NCBI RefSeq assembly: GCF_034652275.1
Contig: NZ_JAXIWG010000001.1
Span: 248,001-312,000 of the forward strand
Direction of reading: 5' to 3'
DNA: 64,000 nucleotides
DNA from: Yoonia sp034652275
GTDB taxonomy: Bacteria > Pseudomonadota > Alphaproteobacteria > Rhodobacterales > Rhodobacteraceae
The position numbers and the translations under genes are program-made. Shown here piece by piece: positions 1-8,262 of the stretch. How positions within the stretch are numbered: position 1 is the stretch's first letter; every line of letters begins with the position of its first letter. Below the pieces are notes generated by a model. It was given only the letters and a program-made list of their open reading frames with translations. It was not told where the DNA came from and ran no database searches.

Positions 1-7
1 ACGTCGG

Positions 8-451
8 TCATGGCGTTGCCTGCCGATTTTGTGCGGTGCCGCGCCTACGGATCAGGCGAAGCCCCATATAGGCCAGCAGGCCCGCCGGGCCGAGCAGGAA
101 GGCAAAGGGCAGGATCGGGAGCACCATCCAATGCGCAATGCCTTGGCGCTGCGAATCCCGCACGATCCATGCGCCGATGAACAGGTCGAAGGCGAGGAAA
201 TGGATCCACCCCGCCAGCGCCACATCGACATCGGTGAAAAGAGCCTGCACATCGGCAAGTGTCCGGAACCCGCCGGGTGCGTCGGCGAAATGCACCAGCA
301 TCAGCACCGCATAGGCCAGCGAGAGGCCACCAGGCAGCACCCAGCCTGCCAGTTTATCGACGGCACGTGGCGCGAGGGGTGCTGCGGCAAGGCCGATCCA
401 CCCCAAAAGGGCGACTGGATTGGCAACAGAAAACAGCAGTTCAGCAGTCAT
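8..451 (-). CDS. ABA4-like (DUF4281) integral membrane protein
   Basis: A 147-residue protein with four hydrophobic segments (about residues 5-27, 37-55, 77-97 and 105-135). Short spans, the LFIGAWIVRD stretch near residue 90 and the closing LLAYMGLRLIRRR match the ABA4-like/DUF4281 family. In plants that family is linked to neoxanthin synthesis; the bacterial members have no settled function. It is divergent from the TetR regulator at 556, which may control it. The family call comes from overall pattern, not a search. The gene is complete, with its TGA at 8-10. Confidence 0.75.
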   Translation of the reverse strand: MTAELLFSVANPVALLGWIGLAAAPLAPRAVDKLAGWVLPGGLSLAYAVLMLVHFADAPGGFRTLADVQALFTDVDVALAGWIHFLAFDLFIGAWIVRDSQRQGIAHWMVLPILPFAFLLGPAGLLAYMGLRLIRRRGTAQNRQATP

Positions 452-503
452 GTATTGCCTCTTTACGCGGCCCCATCTTTCCAGTGGTTAGATTGGTGCT
501 ACC

Positions 504-532
504 TTGCGATCTTTCCGCTGTCAAGTTATGCT
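504..532 (+). promoter_or_regulatory. Possible sigma70 promoter for the TetR gene
   Basis: A -35-like TTGCGA (504-509) and a -10-like TATGCT (527-532) are separated by exactly 17 bases, 24 bases before the ATG at 556. Each hexamer matches the consensus at four of six positions. Upstream, near 487-503, is an imperfect dyad (GGTTAG then CTACC), a possible TetR operator. Weak, pattern-based call. Confidence 0.3.
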
Positions 533-555
533 TTTGACCTAGCCGGAGACGACAC

Positions 556-1176
556 ATGAACAGCGCAAGCCCCAAAAAGGGATATCACCACGGCGACCTG
601 CGCCGCGCGATTATCGATGCCGCCGAGGCGGAACTGGCCGCGCGCGGGCTGGAGGGTTTCTCATTGCGGCGGGTATCGGCGCGTGTGGGCGTAAGCCATA
701 CCGCGCCCGCCCATCATTTCGGGGATGTCGCGGGCCTGATCGACGCCTTGGCCGAACGCGGGTTTCAACGGCTGCTGGAATGCATGATCGCCCGAGAGGG
801 CATTGCCCCGCAAACACCCGCCGAGCAATTGATCGCCTCGGGGCTTGGCTATCTGGAATTCGCGCAGGCGCATCCGGCGTTGTTCCGGCTGATCTTTGGC
901 TTGCCGAAAGGGCCTGACCCCGACAAGGATGTCATGGCTGCGGGAGAGGCCGCATTTATGCATCTTGCCCGCAATGTGGCAGCGCTGCATGGCGCAGAAC
1001 CGCTGGCGCATCCGGGCGCGCGTGAAGAGGTTCTGGCCTGCTGGACCCGCGTGCATGGCTTTGCGGAATTGATGCTTGCAGGTCATATCTCTCTGCCGGA
1101 TGACAATGATGTCCATGCGCGCGAGGCGCTGTTCCGGGCGGTGTTTGACGTGCAGTTCGACAAACCCGGTGCTTGA
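556..1176 (+). CDS. TetR/AcrR family transcriptional regulator
   Basis: A 206-residue one-component repressor-type protein. The N-terminal TetR helix-turn-helix spans about residues 8-60: GYHHGDLRRAIIDAAE, then FSLRRVSARVGVSHTAPAHHF as the recognition region. The C-terminal half is a ligand/dimer domain resembling the WHG-type TetR C-terminal domain (FRLIFGLP near residue 110). It is divergent from the ABA4-like gene with a 104-base shared gap, so autoregulation and control of that neighbour are the natural guess. The effector is unknown. Confidence 0.85.
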   Translation: MNSASPKKGYHHGDLRRAIIDAAEAELAARGLEGFSLRRVSARVGVSHTAPAHHFGDVAGLIDALAERGFQRLLECMIAREGIAPQTPAEQLIASGLGYLEFAQAHPALFRLIFGLPKGPDPDKDVMAAGEAAFMHLARNVAALHGAEPLAHPGAREEVLACWTRVHGFAELMLAGHISLPDDNDVHAREALFRAVFDVQFDKPGA

Positions 1177-1545
1177 CCCGCCTTGCTGTCCGCCCAATTG
1201 ACGCGGCTTCAGCTTACCTGTCTGCCTGAACTGCGCGGAGTGTCTAGCCATTGCCATCGTTCGCTATGTGCGTGGCGACTGTCTGCGTCCGCCGGATCGT
1301 TCATCTGCTATGCTGCGCCACCGAGATCGTGGCGGTTCAATCATTGGGTCCTCGAGCGGCGTAAACTGGACATTTTTCAAATAATCACAACGTGATTGGG
1401 AAATCCAAAAAGATTTGCGGATCTACACAACACGGCCCCCAAAAGCCAATGTTAATGAACGCCACCCTACTGTTTCAAAACAGTTTTCCAGTTCCCATCG
1501 TCTGCTGCCACGGCGCACCAATCTTCCAACCGCAAAGTGGCCGGT
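1177..1545. other. Intergenic region of 369 bases with two dyads
   Basis: Between the TetR gene and the 3' end of pitA I see no credible gene; the short open frames lack a ribosome site and protein-like composition. It is AT-richer than its neighbours. It contains a perfect dyad AATCAC-AAC-GTGATT (1383-1397), an operator-like shape, and a perfect dyad ACTGTTT-CA-AAACAGT (1469-1484) followed on the plus strand by TTTT, possibly a weak terminator. No function is assigned. Confidence 0.5.
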
Positions 1546-3030
1546 TCAGACCGGCAGGCTGTTCAGGATCATGAACACCAGTGCCGACAGCAATGCCGCT
1601 GCAGGCACGGTCACGACCCATGCGGCGATGATCGTCATGAAATGCGACCGGCGCACCAGTTTGCGGCGGCGGCGCTCCTCGGGGGCGATGCGCAGTTCGG
1701 GTTCGCGCGTCAGGGTGCTGTTGCGCAGCCGCCGTTCGGCGTCCCATTCGCGGAAAAAGCCCACCCCGAACACGCCACCGACGGCGATATGCGTCGACGA
1801 CACCGGCAGGCCCAGCCAGCTGGCCACGATGACGGTAAAGGCCGCCGACAGCGCCACGCAATAGGCACGCATCGGGTTCAGCTTGGTGATCTGCGATCCG
1901 ACCATGCGGATCAGTTTCGGCCCGAACAGGAACAGCCCGAACGAAATGCCGAACGCCCCCACGACCATGACCCACAGCGGGATCGCGACCTGTGCGGTGA
2001 CGGTGCCCGCCTCGGAGGCATGGACGATCGCGGCCAGTGGACCCACCGCATTGGCCACGTCATTGGCCCCATGCGCAAAGCTGAGCAAGGCTGCCGAAAT
2101 CACCAAAGGTGTGCCAAACAGCACTTTGAGCGATTTGTTGCGGTTCTCCAGCCCTTGCGATTGCCGCCGGATCAGCGGGATTGCTGCGGCCCATGCCAGC
2201 ACACCCAGCGCCAGCCCGACTGTGACCGCGGTGCCGATGTCGATCTTGACCACCTTGCTGAGGCCCTTCATCGCGAGATAAGTGGCAAAGGTGCCGACCA
2301 TGATCCCCACAAGGATCGGCACCCAGCGGCGGGCGGCGGCGATCTTGTCGTCGCGGTAGATGATCCGTGACTTGATCAGCGCCAGAAACCCCGCAGCGAT
2401 CACGCCACCCAGCACCGGAGAGATGACCCATGATGCGGCAATCGCGCTCATCGTGGGCCAGTTCACGGCCGTCAGGCCCGCCGCGGCGATGCCAGACCCC
2501 ATGACACCGCCCACTACCGAATGGGTGGTCGATACCGGCGCACCGATCCAAGTCGCCAGATTGATCCAGAGCGCCGCCGAAATCAGCGCCGCCATCATGG
2601 CCCAGATGAACATCTGCGTATCGGCCACGGCGGCAGGGTCGATGATGCCGCTTGAAATCGTCGATACCACATCGCCGCCTGCCAGCAGGGCGCCCAAGGT
2701 CTCGAACACTGCGGCAATCGCGATCGCCCCGCCCAAGGTCAGCGCATTGGCCCCGACCGCAGGCCCCATATTGTTGGCCACATCATTTGCCCCGATGTTC
2801 AACGCCATATAGGCCCCGAACACGGTTGCCGCGATCACCACGAAATTGACCGGAAACCCGCCAAAGAACACCGCCGCGATCAGCCCTGTGACCACAATAA
2901 AGGCCAGCGCGATCCCCGGTGCCACCATCGGGCGGGCAACATATTGCGTCGCGGTTTCCAGATGCGAAAAGCGCTGCAAGTCACGGTCGAGCGTTTCGAG
3001 ATGGCTGGCGTTGTTGTCGGAATTGGTCAC
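1546..3030 (-). CDS. pitA: Inorganic phosphate transporter, PiT family
   Basis: A low-affinity phosphate permease of the inner membrane, driven by cation symport. The two inverted PiT signature repeats are visible: GANDVANNMGPAVG in the first half and GANDVANAVGPLAA in the second, each followed by a PVSTTH or PVSSTH motif. About 494 residues with roughly 10 to 12 membrane segments and a cytoplasmic N-terminal tail of about 40 residues. I chose the GTG at 3030 because AAAGGTG lies seven bases upstream; in-frame TTG (3087) and ATG (3063) codons further up have no ribosome site. A Pho-box-like repeat array lies just upstream. The gene stands alone, without the PhoU-like partner that often precedes pit in alphaproteobacteria. 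Confidence 0.93.
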   Translation of the reverse strand: MTNSDNNASHLETLDRDLQRFSHLETATQYVARPMVAPGIALAFIVVTGLIAAVFFGGFPVNFVVIAATVFGAYMALNIGANDVANNMGPAVGANALTLGGAIAIAAVFETLGALLAGGDVVSTISSGIIDPAAVADTQMFIWAMMAALISAALWINLATWIGAPVSTTHSVVGGVMGSGIAAAGLTAVNWPTMSAIAASWVISPVLGGVIAAGFLALIKSRIIYRDDKIAAARRWVPILVGIMVGTFATYLAMKGLSKVVKIDIGTAVTVGLALGVLAWAAAIPLIRRQSQGLENRNKSLKVLFGTPLVISAALLSFAHGANDVANAVGPLAAIVHASEAGTVTAQVAIPLWVMVVGAFGISFGLFLFGPKLIRMVGSQITKLNPMRAYCVALSAAFTVIVASWLGLPVSSTHIAVGGVFGVGFFREWDAERRLRNSTLTREPELRIAPEERRRRKLVRRSHFMTIIAAWVVTVPAAALLSALVFMILNSLPV

Positions 3031-3095
3031 GATGTCGCACCTTTGGTTGTTGGGTCGCGACATACGGAACAGTGCCCCGGGGGACAACCTGTTGC

Positions 3096-3124
3096 GTTAC
3101 AAAACTGATACAAAAGTGTTACAT
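3096..3124 (-). promoter_or_regulatory. Candidate PhoB-binding array upstream of pitA
   Basis: Three near-identical 7-mers repeat every 11 bases on the plus strand: GTTACAA (3096), GATACAA (3107) and GTTACAT (3118). Their complement reads TTGTAAC/TTGTATC, related to the CTGTCAT-type half-sites of Pho boxes, which also repeat with an 11-bp period. The array ends 66 bases before the pitA start and overlaps the stop codon of the Nudix gene. PhoB represses pit in Sinorhizobium meliloti, so this position is meaningful. The match to the classical consensus is only partial. Confidence 0.45.
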
Positions 3125-3577
3125 ATTACGCAGGATCTGCTGCAATTCGGGTTCCTGAACCATGTTGGCCGCCATTGCGGGGCTAACCCATTTGCGGCGA
3201 CGTTCGGCAACCTCGGGGTAATCCTGTTCCAGCTTTCCGACCTCGACCGCGAAAACAAGCGTTTCGACAGCCACAGGCAATCCCGTTGACAGCTGTTTTT
3301 CGTAGCAATAGATGCCCACAGCCTCGCCTGTGACGCGGCCCGACCTGACGCCCGCTTCTTCCCATGCCTCTTGCAGTGCTGCACCCGGTGCATCCTTGCC
3401 GTCAATCGGCCAGCCTTTGGGGATGATCCAGCGGCCCGTGCCACGCGATGTGATCAACAGCACCTCTTTTTCGCCGCTATCCTGCCGGTAGCACAGCGCT
3501 GCCACCTGCAGCCGCCGGGGGCGACGGAAAAAGGGAAGGACCAGATCGGTCCATGTCTTGCGCATGCCTGTTGTCAT
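3119..3577 (-). CDS. NUDIX hydrolase (DIPP-like subgroup)
   Basis: A 152-residue single-domain Nudix protein, expected to cleave a nucleoside-diphosphate-linked or polyphosphate substrate with Mg2+. The Nudix box runs from G55 to V77, with the catalytic core E70, E73, E74 intact. The first conserved Glu is Lys61 and the usual Arg before E70 is Gln69. The preceding WIIPKGWP stretch resembles small alphaproteobacterial Nudix proteins grouped with diphosphoinositol/diadenosine polyphosphate hydrolases. It is upstream of pitA and its stop overlaps the putative Pho array. Substrate unknown. Confidence 0.88.
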   Translation of the reverse strand: MTTGMRKTWTDLVLPFFRRPRRLQVAALCYRQDSGEKEVLLITSRGTGRWIIPKGWPIDGKDAPGAALQEAWEEAGVRSGRVTGEAVGIYCYEKQLSTGLPVAVETLVFAVEVGKLEQDYPEVAERRRKWVSPAMAANMVQEPELQQILRNM

Positions 3578-3664
3578 TGTGTTGCCCGTTCTTTGCGGTG
3601 TCTTTTTGTTTATTCAACCGCTTATACACACAACTTGAGGTAAACGCAAAGTCTTGCGGATTTC

Positions 3665-4879
3665 CTAGGTTGACGCTGCCCGACCTGCACGGCGTTTTGA
3701 TCGCAAACGCATCAGGCGCGCGTAACGCAGCATGCCCAGACCAAAGACCGCCACCCACAGCCAGACCGCCCCTTGCAGCGCCGCCGATAGGGGTGGGACC
3801 CATGCCATCAGCGCCACAGCCGCGATGACAAAGGCGATCCCTTTGGCCGGATGCATGGCGACGATATCGGCGACGACCCATGGGCTGCGCGGCCATCTGC
3901 GCGAGGGTGCCCGCAGTTTGACGCGCCATGGCCGCAGCCTGCGCCATGTGCTGCGCAGGCTTGCCGGGCGCGGTTTGGCGATCACGGTCCACGGCATTTG
4001 CAGGAACGGCACAACAGGCCGCGCCTGCCAAGCGGGGGCTGCATGCCAGAACGCGACCGTACCGATGCCATCCAGATCAAGCATAAAGCCCGCCGCCTGC
4101 GCGGGCTGGATATCCGGCACGGCACCGGGCCACGGGATGCCAGTGTGCCGCGACAGGACCAGCCGGTACATATCCAGCGCGCCGATGTGATCTTGGGGCT
4201 GCGCACCGGTGTCGAACAGCGGGCCGAGATAGACGCCTTCACGCACGAAATTGGGGTCGACGGGCAGCCAGCCTGTGCCATCCCACGCCTCGGCCCAGGC
4301 ATGGGGCGACGTCATCCACGGCGCGGCAAGCAGCCCGAAGACAGGCCGCGCCGGAATGTCCGCCAAACGGCAAAGGGCCGTAAAGACAAAGGCATATTCT
4401 CCGCAATCGCCCCAGCCGCGGGCCAGTGACCGTGCCGCCCCGCGCCCGTCGCGCGGATATTGATAGCGCAATGCATCCGCCGTGGCCTTGGCCAGCGCGG
4501 CAATCCGGTCGCGGGGGTTGTCGATACCCGTGATGCAGCGCAAGGCAAGGTCGCGCAGCGCCTCATCTGCCACGATCATCGGCGCTGCCGCCAGATCGGC
4601 GGGGCCGGGGGGTGGCAATTGCAGATACTGGCCGTGGCGCAGTCTTTGCGTGGCGACCCGCACGGTGACAGTTGCGGTCTGCCCCTGTTCAAGCCGGACC
4701 AGCCGTCTGTGGCCGGAGGCATCAACGATGTCCAACCCGTCAGGGGCGGTGACCGCAAGGACATGCTGATAGCCGTCGCTGGATGGCAGCGGCAACAGCA
4801 CCTCTAGCTCGGCATCATCGGCATAGCCCCAAGGGTCGAAATGCAGATCAATGGTGCAGGAAAAGTTGTCTTGCGGCAC
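3665..4879 (-). CDS. Transglutaminase-like domain protein with C-terminal membrane segments
   Basis: A 404-residue protein. The N-terminal half (about 1-110) is beta-rich. A transglutaminase/protease core follows with the full triad: Cys in GWGDCGEYAF, His in SPHAWAEAW and Asp in PVDPNF (about residues 155-210). Near the C-terminus are two hydrophobic spans (about residues 345-385), then a basic tail, so the enzyme is probably membrane-tethered. Proteins of this type act as cysteine peptidases or amidases; the substrate is not predictable. It begins 10 bases after the peptide-binding-protein gene at 4890, so the two are probably co-transcribed. Confidence 0.82.
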   Translation of the reverse strand: MPQDNFSCTIDLHFDPWGYADDAELEVLLPLPSSDGYQHVLAVTAPDGLDIVDASGHRRLVRLEQGQTATVTVRVATQRLRHGQYLQLPPPGPADLAAAPMIVADEALRDLALRCITGIDNPRDRIAALAKATADALRYQYPRDGRGAARSLARGWGDCGEYAFVFTALCRLADIPARPVFGLLAAPWMTSPHAWAEAWDGTGWLPVDPNFVREGVYLGPLFDTGAQPQDHIGALDMYRLVLSRHTGIPWPGAVPDIQPAQAAGFMLDLDGIGTVAFWHAAPAWQARPVVPFLQMPWTVIAKPRPASLRSTWRRLRPWRVKLRAPSRRWPRSPWVVADIVAMHPAKGIAFVIAAVALMAWVPPLSAALQGAVWLWVAVFGLGMLRYARLMRLRSKRRAGRAAST

Positions 4880-4889
4880 CTGCGCGCCC

Positions 4890-6455
4890 TTATTCCACTG
4901 TGACCCAGCGCAGCATAAAGAAATTGTCGGTGCGCTGGATCAGATCGATCCCGTCACGCGCGGCCCATGCCAGCGGTTCGGTATAAAGCGGGATATAGGC
5001 CATTTCGTCCTGCAGGATGCCAGCGATCTCGTCCAACATGGCCTGACGGGCGGTGGTGTCGATTTCCTGCTGCACCAGCGGCAGTAGTTCATCAATCCGC
5101 GCGTTGGAATAGCCGCCGAAATTCCATGTGCCCAGCTGTTCGGTCGGTGTGTGCGCAAGGAACCGGATCGGGTGTTCGGCATCGAACGTGCCCGGCGACC
5201 AGCCAAGGAAATACATATCGTAGGCGTCGCCGCGCAATTCGTCCCAATAGGTGCGCACGGGGATTGTTTCGAGTTCGGCGGTCAGGCCGACCTGACCCAG
5301 CATGCCGGTGATGGCCTGACAGATCGCCTCGTCGTTGATGTAGCGGTCGTTGGTGCATTTGAAGTTGAAGGTGAAGCCGTCGGGATAACCTGCCTCGGCC
5401 AACAGGCTGCGCGCGGCGTCAAGGTCAAGTGCCGGACGGTCGGCATGGGCGTCAGAATAGCCCGACAGGCCGGCAGGCTGCAATTGTGACGCGGGTTCGG
5501 CCATGCCCGACAACAGCACCTGATTAAGCGCCTCTACGTTGATTGCAGCGGCGGCGGCTTGCCGGACGCGGACGTCCTGAAACGGGTTGGGCAGGTCCGT
5601 GCCGCGCAGGGTGTCTTGATCATGCCCGAAACCCAGCATGATAACCCGCGCTTCCAGCCCTTCGAAGACCTGCACACCCTCTGTCTCGCGCAGGCGATCG
5701 ACATCGCGGATCGGGACGGGGGCCAGCATATCCACATCGCCCGCGATCAAGGCGGCAAGACCGGTGGCCGCATTGTCGATCGGGTTGAAGATCGCTTCGG
5801 TGATGTTGTGTTCGGGGGTGTCCCACCAATTGGGGTTGGGTGCCAGCCTGATTTCGACACCCGGTTCGCGCGCCGTCAGGATGAAGGGTCCGGTGCCGTT
5901 GGTGTTGAGCGTGGAAAACGTCTCGGCGTCGCGGGCGGGTGTTTCGGCACCGTTCGCCTCGGCCCATGACCGGCTCATGATCAGCCAGTTGGCGATGCTG
6001 TCGGGAAAGATCGGGTTGGGGGCAGAGGTCACGATATCGACCGTGAAGTCATCGACCACGCGCACTTCGGACACGGGCGCGAACCATGACTTTACATCCG
6101 ACTGTTCCGAAATGCCGCGTTCATAGGAAAACAGCACGTCATCTGCGGTGAACGGGCTGCCGTTGTGAAATGTCACCCCTTGGCGCAGCACAAAGCGCCA
6201 GCCGTTCTCATTGGTCAGCGGTGCCCAACTGGTGGCCAGCGATGGCTCCAACGACATATCCTTGTCGCGGCGCACCAGTCCTTCGTAGACGTTGTTGAGG
6301 AAAGACGTCACGGGCGCGAGGTTGGCAGCATGAGGGTCCATCGTTTGCGGATCGGTCGTGCCTGCCCAACGGAAAGTTTCCGCCTGCGCGGCCATGCCGG
6401 TCACAAGGACCGTCGTTGCCGCCAACAGACCGATCAGTGCGCGTGGTCGTGTCAT
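4890..6455 (-). CDS. ABC transporter substrate-binding protein, peptide/nickel (family 5) type
   Basis: A periplasmic extracytoplasmic binding protein of the DppA/OppA (SBP_bac_5) family, 521 residues from the chosen ATG. That start gives a clean signal peptide (MTRPRALIGLLAATTVLVTG, cleavage near AQA-ET) and has AGGA eight bases upstream; the frame stays open 20 codons further up without a ribosome site. Family features include TMDPHAANLAPV near the mature N-terminus and GVTFHNGSPFTADDVLFSYERG. No permease or ATPase gene is adjacent, so it must work with transporter parts encoded elsewhere. The ligand is probably a peptide, but dipeptide, nickel, opine and glutathione binders share this fold. 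Confidence 0.88.
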   Translation of the reverse strand: MTRPRALIGLLAATTVLVTGMAAQAETFRWAGTTDPQTMDPHAANLAPVTSFLNNVYEGLVRRDKDMSLEPSLATSWAPLTNENGWRFVLRQGVTFHNGSPFTADDVLFSYERGISEQSDVKSWFAPVSEVRVVDDFTVDIVTSAPNPIFPDSIANWLIMSRSWAEANGAETPARDAETFSTLNTNGTGPFILTAREPGVEIRLAPNPNWWDTPEHNITEAIFNPIDNAATGLAALIAGDVDMLAPVPIRDVDRLRETEGVQVFEGLEARVIMLGFGHDQDTLRGTDLPNPFQDVRVRQAAAAAINVEALNQVLLSGMAEPASQLQPAGLSGYSDAHADRPALDLDAARSLLAEAGYPDGFTFNFKCTNDRYINDEAICQAITGMLGQVGLTAELETIPVRTYWDELRGDAYDMYFLGWSPGTFDAEHPIRFLAHTPTEQLGTWNFGGYSNARIDELLPLVQQEIDTTARQAMLDEIAGILQDEMAYIPLYTEPLAWAARDGIDLIQRTDNFFMLRWVTVE

Positions 6456-6560
6456 GTCATCATCCTGCCTTTGATCCGGTTTCACCCGAACGTGGCACCC
6501 TCTTGCGCGGGGCACAAGGCAGCAGTGGTCAGGCGGGCCGCAAGATGCAGCGACTGACGC

Positions 6561-8120
6561 CTATTCCCATTCGATCGTGCCGGGGGGTTTGGAGGTGATG
6601 TCATAGGTCACGCGGTTGATCCCCGTCACCTCGTTGATGATCCGTGTGGCGGTTTCACCAAGGAAATCATGGGTGAACGGGTAATAATCCGCCGTCATGC
6701 CGTCCACGGATGTGACCGCACGCAAGGCACAGGCGAAATCATAGGTGCGCCCGTCGCCCATGACACCCACGGTGCGCACGGGCAGGATCGCGACAAAGGC
6801 TTGCCAGATCTCGTCATAAAGCCCGTGTTTGCGAATCTGGTCGATGAAAACGGCATCGGCCTTGCGCAGGATATCCAGCTTTTCGCGGGTAATCTCGCCG
6901 GGGCAGCGAATAGCCAGACCGGGGCCGGGGAAGGGGTGACGCCCGATGAAGCTCGGTGGCAGGCCAAGCTCGGCCCCCAATGCGCGGACTTCGTCCTTGA
7001 ACAATTCGCGCAGGGGTTCGACCAGTTTCAGCCCCATCTTTTCGGGCAGGCCGCCGACATTGTGGTGGCTTTTGATCGTGACCGAGGGGCCGCCCGAAAA
7101 CGACACCGATTCGATCACATCGGGGTAAAGCGTGCCTTGGGCAAGAAATTCCGCACCTTCGATGCCGTTCGCGTATTTCTGGAACACGTCGATGAACAGC
7201 CCACCGATGATCTTGCGCTTGGTTTCGGGATCAGAGACCCCTTCCAGCTTGCCAAGGAACAGTTCCTTTTCGTCGGCATGGATCAGCGGCATGTTGTAAT
7301 GGTCGCGGAACATGGTCACGACCTCTTCGGCCTCGCCCTGCCGCAAAAGGCCGTGATCGACGAAAACGCAGGTCAGCTGGTCACCGATCGCCTCGTGGAT
7401 CAGCACGGCGGCGACCGATGAATCGACGCCCCCCGACAGCCCGCAGATCACCTGCTTGTCGCCCACCTGTTCGCGGATCGCGGCGATGGCCTGTTCGCGG
7501 TAGGCGCTCATCGTCCAGTCACCGGAAAAACCTGCGATGCGCACGAAGTTTTCGTAAAGCCGCGCGCCGTTCGGGGTGTGGTGCACCTCGGGGTGGAACT
7601 GCACGGCATAGAAATGCCGGTTCACATCCGCCGTGATCGCAAAGGGCGCATTGGGCGATGTGCCATAAACCGCAAAACCCGGCGCGATGGCGGAGACATG
7701 GTCGCCATGGCTCATCCAGACCTGTTCGCGGTCGGTCAGGAACCAGCCTTCAAGCAGGTCGAGCTTTTCCACAGGGGTCACATAGGCGCGGCCGAATTCG
7801 GCGGTGCCGTGGCCGCGTTCCACCTTGCCGCCCAGCACATGCATCATCACTTGCTGGCCATAGCAGATGCCCAAGATCGGCACGCCGAGGTCAAAGACGG
7901 ATTTGGGCGGCATTGGCGCGCCGTCGGCGAACACCGACGCAGGTCCGCCCGAAAAGATCACCGCTTTGGGCGCGAAATCGGCCAGAAAGTCGTCCGTCAC
8001 CTTGTTGAACGGGTGAATCTCGCAATAGACATTCAGTTCGCGCAGACGCCGCGCGATCAACTGTGTCACCTGGCTGCCGAAATCAATGATCAGCAAGCGT
8101 TCATATGTGCTGTTTTCCAT
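6561..8120 (-). CDS. guaA: GMP synthase (glutamine-hydrolysing)
   Basis: Converts XMP to GMP using glutamine and ATP, the last step of guanine nucleotide synthesis. The protein is 519 residues from the ATG at 8120, the usual family length; an open frame 72 codons upstream is an artefact. The glutaminase domain has its nucleophile Cys86 in GICYGQQV. The ATP pyrophosphatase domain has the P-loop SGGVDSSV near residue 230, and the C-terminal dimerisation domain ends in KPPGTIEWE, as in other GuaA proteins. The gene is divergent from the MttB-like gene, with 142 bases between starts. Confidence 0.97.
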   Translation of the reverse strand: MENSTYERLLIIDFGSQVTQLIARRLRELNVYCEIHPFNKVTDDFLADFAPKAVIFSGGPASVFADGAPMPPKSVFDLGVPILGICYGQQVMMHVLGGKVERGHGTAEFGRAYVTPVEKLDLLEGWFLTDREQVWMSHGDHVSAIAPGFAVYGTSPNAPFAITADVNRHFYAVQFHPEVHHTPNGARLYENFVRIAGFSGDWTMSAYREQAIAAIREQVGDKQVICGLSGGVDSSVAAVLIHEAIGDQLTCVFVDHGLLRQGEAEEVVTMFRDHYNMPLIHADEKELFLGKLEGVSDPETKRKIIGGLFIDVFQKYANGIEGAEFLAQGTLYPDVIESVSFSGGPSVTIKSHHNVGGLPEKMGLKLVEPLRELFKDEVRALGAELGLPPSFIGRHPFPGPGLAIRCPGEITREKLDILRKADAVFIDQIRKHGLYDEIWQAFVAILPVRTVGVMGDGRTYDFACALRAVTSVDGMTADYYPFTHDFLGETATRIINEVTGINRVTYDITSKPPGTIEWE

Positions 8121-8262
8121 GCCGCAGTCGGTAAAGCCAGATGCGCCCCAACGCAAGAGGGCGGGCAATGTCGTTTTCGCGTCTGAAGGGGCGTAAACAC
8201 GGCAAGATCCGTGCGGCGGTAACGCTAGAAAGACCGCGAACTTTGCCCAAAGAGGAATCGCC

